DNA from: Methylosinus sp. Ce-a6
GTDB taxonomy: Bacteria > Pseudomonadota > Alphaproteobacteria > Rhizobiales > Beijerinckiaceae
Direction of reading: 5' to 3'
Length of the DNA stretch: 45,195 bases
Assembly (NCBI RefSeq): GCF_009811655.1
Contig: NZ_BGJX01000029.1
Span: forward strand, 1 to 45,195
The notes below the pieces were generated by a model. That model had not been told where the DNA came from, made no database searches, and was given only the letters and a program-made list of their open reading frames with translations. The position numbers were made by a program, and so were the translations under genes. Shown piece by piece: positions 1 to 7,088 of this stretch (within the stretch, counting starts at the first letter, position 1; each line of letters opens with the position of its first letter).

Positions 1-4
1 GCGC

Positions 5-213
5 ATGACCGCCGCCTGGGACGACGACTTCCTCGCAAGTCTCGTCGCCGCCTGAAATCCTTCACCCGATTCCCCTGGGCGACCTTCGCTTTGGCTCTGA
101 ACGTGAGCAAGATTCTCGTCAGCAAATGGGAGCGCGGCGAGACGCGTCCGAGCGGACCGTCGCTGAAGCTGCTCGCCCTCGCCGATCGCAAGGGGATCGA
201 GGCGATTCTGTGA
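5..213 (+). pseudogene. XRE-type antitoxin remnant (frameshifted)
   Basis: From base 5 one frame reads MTAAWDDDFLASLVAA and stops at 53-55. This resembles the N-terminus of NadS/HigA-like antitoxins (acidic, aromatic, DxF...L). Another frame, open from the window edge to the TGA at 211-213, encodes a helix-turn-helix tail with the motifs ALNVSKILVSKWERG and RPSGPSLKLLALADRKG, typical of XRE antitoxins. The residues normally linking the two parts are missing, so I infer an internal deletion with frameshift. Alternatively the first piece is the tail of a separate gene cut by the window edge. No partner toxin is visible to the left. Confidence 0.45.
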
Positions 214-428
214 GCTTCGCAAAGCTTAATGCCCAGCCGGAACGTATCGTCAGACACTCCGATAAAGAAATGTGCGGATTACGAGACGAAAGCAACTGGA
301 AGCGCGCGGAAGCCGCGACCCAAGAGCAGATCGAGCGCGCGATCGCTTCGGACCCCGATGAAGCCGACTTGCTGGTCGATTGGTCTGCCGCCTGGGCTGG
401 AAACGCGGTCCCGCAAGACGAAGCGTAG
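210..428 (+). CDS. BrnA-like antitoxin or small conserved protein
   Basis: 72 residues from GTG at 210, which overlaps the TGA of the preceding helix-turn-helix frame by 4 bases (GTGA), so the two were probably translated as a unit. The body has IVRHSDKEMCGLRDESNWKR followed by EQIERAIASDPDEAD. This is the layout of the BrnA antitoxin family: IVRYT-E-L motif, then D/N-W-R, then E-I-E-AI-DPD. BrnA proteins neutralise BrnT RNase toxins and repress their own operon. No BrnT is visible. The coupling to an XRE gene rather than a toxin is odd. The family call is from motif memory and moderate. Confidence 0.5.
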   Translation: MSFAKLNAQPERIVRHSDKEMCGLRDESNWKRAEAATQEQIERAIASDPDEADLLVDWSAAWAGNAVPQDEA

Positions 429-443
429 CCTTTGCATTCTCGC

Positions 444-550
444 CCTCATGCTGAGGAAGCGGCGAAGCCGCTGTCTCGAAGCACGGGCGGCGAGCTGCGA
501 GATGCGGCGTGCTTTAAAGACGCGGTCTTCAGCCGCTCTTCAGCATGAGG
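444..550. repeat. Palindromic intergenic repeat element
   Basis: The sequence begins with CCTCATGCTGA (444-454) and ends with its exact reverse complement TCAGCATGAGG (540-550). Between them lie GC-rich sub-palindromes, including GCGGCGAAGCCGC-type hairpins. The outer arms and the phrase TCTCGAAGCACG match a repeat style common between genes in Hyphomicrobiales. It lies between the BrnA-like gene and the 3' end of cysE, where an RNA would fold into a long hairpin from either strand. Family assignment is from recollection. The inverted arms are seen directly. Confidence 0.7.
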
Positions 551-573
551 AGAAGTTGTGGAAGCCGACTCCT

Positions 574-1407
574 CTACAGCCCCGGATCGTGCGATTCGTC
601 GATGATCTGATCCATCGTCAGCGCCGGCTCGGCGGCGCCCACATCGCCGATGACGCGCGCCGGCACGCCGGCCACCGTCTTATGCGCCGGCACCGATTCC
701 AGCACCACGGAGCCCGCCGCCACCCTTGCGCGCTCGCCGATCTCGATGTCGCCGAGCAGCTTCGCTCCGGCGCCGATCAGCACGCCGTGACGCACTTTGG
801 GATGGCGCGCGCCGCCGGCGGTGCCGGAGCCGCCCAAAGTCACGCCATGCAGCATGGAGACGTCGTGCTCTACGACGCTGGTCGCGCCGATCACGACGCC
901 GGTCGCGTGATCGAGGAAGAAGCCGGCGCCGATTCGCGCTTGCGGATGAATGTCGGTCTGGAACTTCGCCGACGACAGGCTCTGCAGCCAGAGCGCGAGA
1001 TCGCTGCGGCCGGAGCGCCACAGCGCATGGGCGAGACGGTAGCTCTGTATGGCGTGGAAGCCTTTGAAATAGAGCGCCGGCTCGATGAGGCGCGTGCAGG
1101 CCGGATCGCGGTCGAGGACGGCCATGAGATCGGCGCGCAGCGCCTCGCCGAATGCCGGATCGCGGGCCATCTGGTCGAGGCAGAGGCGCTGGATGACCGT
1201 CGCCGGCAGATCCGGCGCGGCGAGGCGCTGGGCGATTCGATGCGCGATGACGCCCTCGAGACTGTCCTGCGCCAGAACGGTCGCATAGAGGAAGGCCGCC
1301 ATGGCGGGCTCGCGGCTGAGCGCCGCCTCGGCCTCGCCGGCGAGGCGGGCGAAGAGCGGATCGACGCCGGAGAGGGCGATGATCCTTGCGGTGCGCTCAT
1401 CGGCCAT
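574..1407 (-). CDS. cysE: Serine O-acetyltransferase
   Basis: Transfers acetyl from acetyl-CoA to L-serine to make O-acetylserine, the precursor for cysteine synthesis in the cytoplasm. The 277-residue protein has the helical N-terminal CysE domain, then a left-handed beta-helix of hexapeptide repeats from about residue 150. DIHP (Asp152) and DHATG (His167) match the catalytic Asp/His of the family, and the His187 region (LHGVTLGG) follows. I start at ATG 1407: AGGGG lies 6 bases upstream, whereas the GTG at 1410 would be only 3 bases from it. It sits 9 bases behind the alpha/beta hydrolase gene and is probably co-transcribed. Length and motifs are normal. Confidence 0.95.
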   Translation of the reverse strand: MADERTARIIALSGVDPLFARLAGEAEAALSREPAMAAFLYATVLAQDSLEGVIAHRIAQRLAAPDLPATVIQRLCLDQMARDPAFGEALRADLMAVLDRDPACTRLIEPALYFKGFHAIQSYRLAHALWRSGRSDLALWLQSLSSAKFQTDIHPQARIGAGFFLDHATGVVIGATSVVEHDVSMLHGVTLGGSGTAGGARHPKVRHGVLIGAGAKLLGDIEIGERARVAAGSVVLESVPAHKTVAGVPARVIGDVGAAEPALTMDQIIDESHDPGL

Positions 1408-1416
1408 CACCGACCC

Positions 1417-2184
1417 CTATTCCCGTTGCGCGAGGAAATCGAGCACGGCCTGCTTATAGACCCTGTCGCCGACCGCGCGATTGTGGTCGCGGCCGGGAAT
1501 GTCGACGATATGAGCGTCGGGAAACAGCGGCTCGAGCGGATGCGGATCGCCGGCCACCTCGTCGCGCGTGCCGACGCAGATCAGCACGGGAATCGCGATC
1601 TCGGCGAGCCGCGCGCGGTCGACCATCTGATTCGGGCCCCGCGCGCAGGCGGCCAGCGAGCCGAGATCGGCGCGCGTCGCCTCGGCGAAGCCGCGGAACA
1701 TTTTGAGCAGCGGATCGTCTATGTCCTCGATCCGCTCCGCCTCCATCGCCTCGGCGAGGCCGCGCGGCAGGCCCGTGGTCACGAGATTTGCGCCTATGCC
1801 GCCGAGAATGAGCGAGCGGACCAGCTCGGGATGGTCGAGCGCCAGCGTGACGGCGATGCGCGCGCCCATGGAATAGCCCATGACGTCGGCCTTCTCGACG
1901 CCGAGATGGCCGAGCAGCGCCGCGACGTCGCCGGCCATCAGCGAGAGGTCATAGGCCGCCGGATCGTGGATTTTCTGTGAACGGCCGTGTCCGCGATTGT
2001 CGAGCAAGATGACGCGGCGTCCGTCTTCCGTGAGTGTCTTGACCCATTGGGGGAACAGCCAATTCACCGCATGTGTCGAGGCGAAGCCGTGAATGAGGAC
2101 GATCGGCTCATGGCGATCCTCCGTCAAAGGCGGAAAATCGATATAGGCGATCTTAGCGCCATGCGACCCGAACTCGTCCATCAT
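1417..2184 (-). CDS. Alpha/beta hydrolase
   Basis: 255 residues with the classic alpha/beta-hydrolase fold signature: VLIHGF oxyanion-hole segment near residue 30, DNRGHGRS, nucleophile elbow GYSMGA (Ser105), acid in VGTRDEV and a histidine in GRDHNRAV near the C-terminus. The substrate cannot be read from sequence; esterase or lactonase activity is typical. Start at ATG 2184 because AGGA stands 6 bases upstream; a further in-frame codon upstream lacks such a site. No signal peptide, so cytoplasmic. Directly upstream of cysE with a 9-base gap, hence likely one transcript, but a shared pathway is not evident. Confidence 0.85.
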   Translation of the reverse strand: MMDEFGSHGAKIAYIDFPPLTEDRHEPIVLIHGFASTHAVNWLFPQWVKTLTEDGRRVILLDNRGHGRSQKIHDPAAYDLSLMAGDVAALLGHLGVEKADVMGYSMGARIAVTLALDHPELVRSLILGGIGANLVTTGLPRGLAEAMEAERIEDIDDPLLKMFRGFAEATRADLGSLAACARGPNQMVDRARLAEIAIPVLICVGTRDEVAGDPHPLEPLFPDAHIVDIPGRDHNRAVGDRVYKQAVLDFLAQRE

Positions 2185-2367
2185 AAATCCTATTTTATTA
2201 CATTCACGGAGCGTCGGCATCAGGACCGTCGGTAATTATCGCAGCCGTAGGGCGGCGCAAGCGTCTTTCGCGGTGAAATATCTTCCTATTGCCAAGCGGC
2301 CTCGCAGCCGCTAAACGACCACCTCACCGGTTCGACGCGCCGCTGGCGGCGCTGAACGGACACGTGG

Positions 2368-2444
2368 GCGCCCGTAGCTCAGCTGGATAGAGCACCAGAC
2401 TACGAATCTGGGGGTCAGGAGTTCGAATCTCTTCGGGCGCGCCA
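2368..2444 (+). tRNA. tRNA-Arg (anticodon ACG)
   Basis: A complete 77-base cloverleaf. The acceptor arm GCGCCCG (2368-2374) pairs with CGGGCGC (2434-2440), the D-arm carries TAGCTCAGCTGGATAGAGC, and the anticodon stem CCAGA/TCTGG encloses the loop CTACGAA with ACG at 2402-2404. The T-arm has GTTCGAATC. Discriminator G and an encoded CCA end at 2444. ACG is normally edited to ICG by TadA and reads CGU, CGC and CGA codons. It lies between the cysE operon and the left end of the T6SS locus. Confidence 0.97.
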
Positions 2445-2869
2445 TTACATCGAGACCCGACGAAATACGCGACGACGGCGAGGCGAAGGGCCGACGATGT
2501 CGGAAAAGCCCGTTCGGGCGAGCCGGTCCACGGCTCTGGCCGGCTGTGATCGCCGCCCCGGCGGGATGCGATGCGGCAGCCTTCTGCGCCCCGAGGAGGC
2601 AAAAAAGCGTTACAGGAACAATCGAGGGCCGCGGCGGCAAGTGGCGGCCGGTTTCCGATCATTCGCGCGCGCTTTTCGTTCCGGTCTTCGATCGGAGCGA
2701 TCGAAAGGCGAGTTGTCGTGATGACGGGGAGCTTCGTCAGTAGCCGCCGCCATCGGAGGCGCAGGCGCCGCTCGCAGCAGCTCGCGCTCGCCTGCTGAGG
2801 GCAACAACAAGGTCGAAACGTCCGAATCATTCGCGGCGGCCGTGCGCGCCGCCGCCCCTCCGCGGCCGT
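2445..2869. other. 425-base stretch without a supported gene
   Basis: Several open frames cross this stretch on both strands, but they are arginine-rich, overlap one another and match no family I know, so I call none. Small hairpins are visible: CCGAC-GAT-GTCGG (2491-2503), GCCCG-TT-CGGGC (2508-2519) just after the tRNA, and TTCGATC/GATCGAA with a 5-base loop (2687-2705). None is followed by a T-run. One of them may end the tRNA or the leftward effector operon transcript, but this is not established. Confidence 0.5.
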
Positions 2870-3442
2870 TCAGGGACGCTGGATTGCGAGCCATTTGATC
2901 GTCGCCCCGGAACTCCATGCGACCCAATCCTTGCTGATCGCGACCCGGTCGGCGCCGTCGCGGTCCAATGTCTTGCTCTTCCCGCTGTCCAGGTCGATGA
3001 CGACGACGCTCGACCCGGCCGCCACCGCGATGAGAGAGCCGTCGCGAACGCAATCTTCGACATGTCCGTCGACGCGCACCGAAACGCCGCCGACATCGAC
3101 GAAATCATCCGGCGAGCCCGGCGGCGTCCTCACATCGACATCGGCCTTGCCGACGCCGCCGCAGCTCGTGTCGCCTTCCCCGGCGGCGGCCGGACAGGCC
3201 CCGCCGCTCGCCGTTTCGCCTCCGGTCTTCAACGAGATCTCCCGAGCGCCGCGCAAGTCGCAATATCGCAGCGCGTCGCCCTCGAGACGAAGGCGGCGCG
3301 GATCGCCTTCCGCCTTCATGCTCTTCGGCCCGGCTTTCGCTCTTTGGACGCCCGGCTTTCCTTGCGCCGGCGCGGCGGGCGTCGAGGAGACCGCGAGCGG
3401 CGCGAGAGCGATCAGACATAATTCGATGAAACGGATTTTCAT
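2870..3442 (-). CDS. Exported protein, candidate periplasmic immunity protein
   Basis: 190 residues. The first about 27 form a signal peptide (MKIRF, hydrophobic IELCLIALAPLAV, small residues to APAQG). The mature part has four cysteines (61, 83, 94, 131), consistent with disulfides in the periplasm, then beta-rich segments such as SVVVIDLDSG and DWVAWSSGATIKWL. No family recognised. The ATG at 3442 overlaps the TGA of the upstream predicted peptidoglycan hydrolase (ATGA). An export signal, tight coupling to a cell-wall enzyme and the position at the end of a T6SS operon together suggest an immunity protein guarding the periplasm. That role is inference. An alternative is an accessory or chaperone-like partner. 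Confidence 0.65.
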   Translation of the reverse strand: MKIRFIELCLIALAPLAVSSTPAAPAQGKPGVQRAKAGPKSMKAEGDPRRLRLEGDALRYCDLRGAREISLKTGGETASGGACPAAAGEGDTSCGGVGKADVDVRTPPGSPDDFVDVGGVSVRVDGHVEDCVRDGSLIAVAAGSSVVVIDLDSGKSKTLDRDGADRVAISKDWVAWSSGATIKWLAIQRP

Positions 3443-4368
3443 GACAAAGGCCCCAGTTGACGATCGACTTCCGCCTTCTTGAGTTTCATCAATCGCGCGT
3501 AATCCGCTTCCGCGGCGGTGTAATATCCGACCGATTTCAGAATATGCGCGACCTTCGCCACATCGCCTGCATTGAGCGCGTCGAGATATTCGGCGCGCTT
3601 GGCGGCGGTGCTCTTGTGATGAGCGACCCAGCGCTGGGCTCCTACCGCCAGTGACGGATAGGCTCTGAAGCGACATTGCGCATGGGGCGGATTGAATACG
3701 ACCACCGTCTTCGGACATTTCCATCCGTGCTTGGCGATTTCATCCGCCGTCGCTATATGCGCGAGATCGGGCGCGCTCGCCACTTGTTTCTCGGCGCGCT
3801 CCTGGCTGTCGCATTCCCACACATTGCGCAGATACATATGCGGCTCGTCGGCTTTGGCTTTCACATTGCCGAGATTCCAATTGAAGCAATATCTGCCATT
3901 GCCGGTCTCGGCCATGAATTGCGCGGTGAGCGTGCGCGCGCCCTGCTCCTCGAGGTCCGGCCACGTGGAAAGGAGCATATTCACGACTTGCGCCGCCGTC
4001 GGCGTCGTTCGGGTCGTGGGAGATTCATTGGGATTGTCGGTGTATTTTTTGCCTGGGCTGTCGCGCCCGCCGCCGGGCGATGTGTCGATCGTGACTTGGG
4101 TCCACACCAGGCCGCCGGCGTCCTGAGCCACCAGCACGGTTCGGCCGAGCGGCAAGCTCGACGCCTTCCACACGCGCACCGGCTGGCCGGGCAACATATT
4201 TCCCCGCGTCAGCTTCACATGCAGATTCGGCGGAGCCGTCGAGACAGTGAGCTCGCTATTGTCGCGAATGTCGATCGGACCCCAGAGTCCGAGCTCGTAG
4301 GAAGTCGCTCCCGGGGCGCTCAAAACCTGCCCATGAACGTTTTTTCCATGCTTTTGAAAATTCGCCAT
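3439..4368 (-). CDS. Predicted T6SS peptidoglycan-hydrolase effector
   Basis: 309 residues, no signal peptide. Residues about 1-95 form a beta-rich domain (YELGLWGPIDI, TVLVAQDAGGLVW). Residues 96-124 are a Gly/Pro/Thr linker (SPGGGRDSPGKK, NESPTTRTTPT). The C-terminal domain (about 125-309) has AQFMAETGNGRYCFNWNLGN, the pattern of lysozyme-like and glucosaminidase-like enzymes, with Glu154 as candidate catalytic acid. It then has FRAYPSLAVGAQRWV and a helical tail. Four cysteines (161, 186, 218, 232) lie in this domain. Start at ATG 4368 with GGAG 8 bases upstream. It follows clpV by 86 bases and overlaps an exported protein gene. Likely cargo of this T6SS acting on rival cell walls. Linkage specificity cannot be read; a housekeeping muramidase is less likely without an export signal. 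Confidence 0.7.
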   Translation of the reverse strand: MANFQKHGKNVHGQVLSAPGATSYELGLWGPIDIRDNSELTVSTAPPNLHVKLTRGNMLPGQPVRVWKASSLPLGRTVLVAQDAGGLVWTQVTIDTSPGGGRDSPGKKYTDNPNESPTTRTTPTAAQVVNMLLSTWPDLEEQGARTLTAQFMAETGNGRYCFNWNLGNVKAKADEPHMYLRNVWECDSQERAEKQVASAPDLAHIATADEIAKHGWKCPKTVVVFNPPHAQCRFRAYPSLAVGAQRWVAHHKSTAAKRAEYLDALNAGDVAKVAHILKSVGYYTAAEADYARLMKLKKAEVDRQLGPLS

Positions 4369-4387
4369 GAGTTTTCTCCGAAAAATC

Positions 4388-4431
4388 ATTCCATCGCGTC
4401 GACGCGCGCAAAAGCGTTCGCCCGATGGAAT
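4388..4431 (-). other. Inverted repeat between clpV and effector gene
   Basis: ATTCCATCG (4388-4396) and CGATGGAAT (4423-4431) are exact reverse complements separated by 26 bases. They lie in the 86-base gap between the clpV stop and the effector start, upstream of the effector's ribosome binding site. It could be an operator, or an RNA stem that lets the effector pair be tuned apart from the T6SS structural genes. No T-run follows, so it is not an obvious terminator. Confidence 0.4.
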
Positions 4432-4454
4432 TCTATGGAAAAATACGCGGGCGC

Positions 4455-7088
4455 TCACCCCCACTCATAACCGAACGCGCCATCCGACACCGTCACCCGC
4501 GCCTCGCGCAATTCGTCCTTGGCAAGCGAGCGCTTCAGGAATTCGCGCGAGAGCGACGGCAGCAGCGTGTTGGTGATGATGTTGTCGATGATGCGTCCCC
4601 CGGAATCGGGATCGTTGCATTGCGCGACGATGTGATCGACCACGGCGTCGTCATAGGCGAAGGTCGCCTTGTGGTTCTCTTCGATGCGCTTGCCGATGCG
4701 GTTCAATTGCAGCCGCACGATGCCGGACAGCATCTGAGGCGACAGCGGGAAATAGGGAATGGTGACGATGCGCCCCAAGAGCGCGGGCGGGAAGACGCGT
4801 TGCAGCTCCGGCCGCAGCGCGGCGGCGAGCGCCTCCGGCGCGTCGCGATAGGCGGGATCGGCGCCGAGCTCCATGATGAGATCGGTGCCGACATTGGAAG
4901 TGAGGATGATGAGCGTGTTCTTGAAATCGATGCGCCGTCCCGAGCCATCCTCCATCTGTCCCTTGTCGAAGACCTGGAAGAAAATCTCATGCACGTCGGG
5001 ATGCGCCTTCTCGATCTCGTCGAGCAGCACGACGCTATAGGGCTTGCGGCGCACGGCCTCGGTGAGGCGGCCGCCCTCGCCATAGCCGACATAGCCGGGC
5101 GGCGCGCCTTTCAGCGTCGAGACGGTGTGCGCCTCCTGGAATTCGGACATGTTGATGGTGATGATGTTCTGCTCGCCGCCATAGATCGCTTCGGCGAGCG
5201 CCAGCGCGGTCTCCGTCTTGCCGACGCCGGAGGGGCCGCAGAGCATGAAGACGCCGATCGGCTTATTGGGATTGTCGAGCCGCGCGCGATTGGTCTCGAT
5301 GCGCTTGGAGATCATGGCGAGCCCGTGGCTCTGCCCGACGACGCGCTCGTTCAATATTTCCGGCAGGCGGAGGATATTCTCTATCTCGTCCTTCACCATG
5401 CGTCCGACCGGAATGCCGGTCCAATCCGAGACGACGGCGGCGACCGCCTGCTCGTCGACATGCGGATAGATGGCGCGCGTCTCGGGATCGAGCGCCGCCA
5501 GCGCGCCGAGCTTTTCGCCGAGCTTGGCGCGGTCGCTCTCCTGCGCGGCCTCGTCCGGCGTCTGCGCGAGAATCTCGCGCAGCGAGCGCACCTCGTCGAC
5601 GATGGACTTCTCGTGCTCCCAGGCGCTTTCCAGCGCGGCGAGCCTGTCCTTCGCGGCGGCTGTCGCATCGTCGATCTCGCCGATCCGCGCGCGCGTGTCG
5701 GCGCCGAGGTCGCGGTCGGCGAGCAGCGCCGCCTTCTCCTGCGCGAGCCGGTCGATCTCGACGCGCTTGTCGGCGATGGCGGCGGGCGTCGTCGATTGGC
5801 TGATGGCGACGCGGGCGCTCGCCGTGTCGAGCAGGCTCACCGCCTTGTCCGGCAATTGGCGCGCCGGTATGTAGCGCTGCGACAGGCTGACGGCGGCGGT
5901 GATGGCGGCGTCGGAAATGCGCACGCCATGATGCTTTTCCATCGGCGCCAGAATGCCGCGCAGCATTGCGGCGGCGCGCGCGGCGTCCGGCTCGTCGATC
6001 TGGATCGGCTGGAAGCGCCGCGTCAGCGCCGGGTCCTTCTCGAAATATTGCCGATATTCGCTCCAGGTCGTCGCGGCGATCGTACGCAATGTTCCCCGCG
6101 CGAGCGCCGGCTTCAACAGATTGGCGGCGTCGCCCGTGCCGGCCGCGCCGCCGGCGCCGATCAGCGTATGCGCTTCGTCGATGAAGAGAATGATCGGCTT
6201 CGGCGATTTCTGCACCTCGTCGATGACCGAGCGCAGGCGCTGCTCGAACTCGCCCTTCATCGAGGCGCCGGCTTGCAACAGCCCGACATCGAGCGCGCGC
6301 AGGGTGACGTCGCGCAAGGGCGGCGGCACGTCGCCGGAGACGATCGCCTGGGCGAAGCCTTCGACCACCGCCGTCTTGCCGACGCCGGCCTCGCCGGTGA
6401 GAATCGGATTGTTCTGCCGCCGGCGCATCAGCACGTCGACGATTTTCCGGATCTCCTCGTCGCGCCCCAATATGCGGTCCATCTCGCCGGAGCGCGCTTT
6501 CGCGGTCAGATCCTGCGAGAAGCGATCGAGCGCGGTCTGGCCGCGCGTCTCGCTCGCGCCGGCGCCGCTCGCCGGCGCGAGGCCGCTGCCGTCTATGGGA
6601 CGCAGATTTTCTTCGTCCGAGCGCGAAAGAATCTTCTTGTGCTCGTCGAGCAGCGCGTCGACGGCGATCTTGCCGAACTCGCGCGAGATCGAGAGCAGCG
6701 CATTGCGCAGCCGTTCGGTCTTCAGCACGCCGACGAGCACATGGCCGGTGCGAATCTGCGCCTCGGCGAAGAAGAGCGTGGAATAATGCCAGCCGCGATC
6801 GAGCGCCTCGATCACCGCGCCGGAATAATAGGGCGTTTCCGTCTGGCTCGGCGTCAGCCCGTCTATGGCGCGCTCGACATCGATCAGCAGCTTGGCGCGA
6901 TCGAGATTGAAATGATCGGCGACGATATCGACGTCGGAGCCGGTCTTCTCCAGCATATGCAGCAGCCAATGGGCGAGCTCCACATAGCGATTGCCGAGGC
7001 TCTTGGCTTGCCGATGCGCTTTGGCGATCGTCTCGAATCCGACGAGATTGAGCTTGCCGGTGACTGTCTCGAGTCCAATGTCGGTCAT
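4455..7088 (-). CDS. tssH: T6SS sheath-recycling ATPase ClpV (TssH)
   Basis: 877 residues, the full length for ClpV. It unfolds contracted TssB/TssC sheath using ATP so the apparatus can reassemble. An N-terminal Clp repeat domain (about 1-150) is followed by AAA+ domain 1 with Walker A GEAGVGKT (232-239) and Walker B LFIDEAH, a coiled-coil middle domain (about 435-520), and AAA+ domain 2 with GPSGVGKT (618-625) and VVLLDEIEK. The MSEFQEAHTVSTLKG and PPGYVGYGEGG segments are typical of ClpV. Start at ATG 7088, overlapping the tssG stop (ATGA). Long open frames on the opposite strand here are shadows of its codon bias. Confidence 0.97.
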   Translation of the reverse strand: MTDIGLETVTGKLNLVGFETIAKAHRQAKSLGNRYVELAHWLLHMLEKTGSDVDIVADHFNLDRAKLLIDVERAIDGLTPSQTETPYYSGAVIEALDRGWHYSTLFFAEAQIRTGHVLVGVLKTERLRNALLSISREFGKIAVDALLDEHKKILSRSDEENLRPIDGSGLAPASGAGASETRGQTALDRFSQDLTAKARSGEMDRILGRDEEIRKIVDVLMRRRQNNPILTGEAGVGKTAVVEGFAQAIVSGDVPPPLRDVTLRALDVGLLQAGASMKGEFEQRLRSVIDEVQKSPKPIILFIDEAHTLIGAGGAAGTGDAANLLKPALARGTLRTIAATTWSEYRQYFEKDPALTRRFQPIQIDEPDAARAAAMLRGILAPMEKHHGVRISDAAITAAVSLSQRYIPARQLPDKAVSLLDTASARVAISQSTTPAAIADKRVEIDRLAQEKAALLADRDLGADTRARIGEIDDATAAAKDRLAALESAWEHEKSIVDEVRSLREILAQTPDEAAQESDRAKLGEKLGALAALDPETRAIYPHVDEQAVAAVVSDWTGIPVGRMVKDEIENILRLPEILNERVVGQSHGLAMISKRIETNRARLDNPNKPIGVFMLCGPSGVGKTETALALAEAIYGGEQNIITINMSEFQEAHTVSTLKGAPPGYVGYGEGGRLTEAVRRKPYSVVLLDEIEKAHPDVHEIFFQVFDKGQMEDGSGRRIDFKNTLIILTSNVGTDLIMELGADPAYRDAPEALAAALRPELQRVFPPALLGRIVTIPYFPLSPQMLSGIVRLQLNRIGKRIEENHKATFAYDDAVVDHIVAQCNDPDSGGRIIDNIITNTLLPSLSREFLKRSLAKDELREARVTVSDGAFGYEWG

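Noticed and set aside
229..1980. Long plus-strand open frame across cysE and the hydrolase
   Set aside because: Its translation is Arg/His/Ala-rich and lacks family motifs, and it is antisense to two clear genes. It results from high GC codon bias.
2368..2444. tRNA-Arg as an integration site for a T6SS island
   Set aside because: I found no second copy of the tRNA 3' end and no integrase in the window. The T6SS base composition looks like its neighbours.
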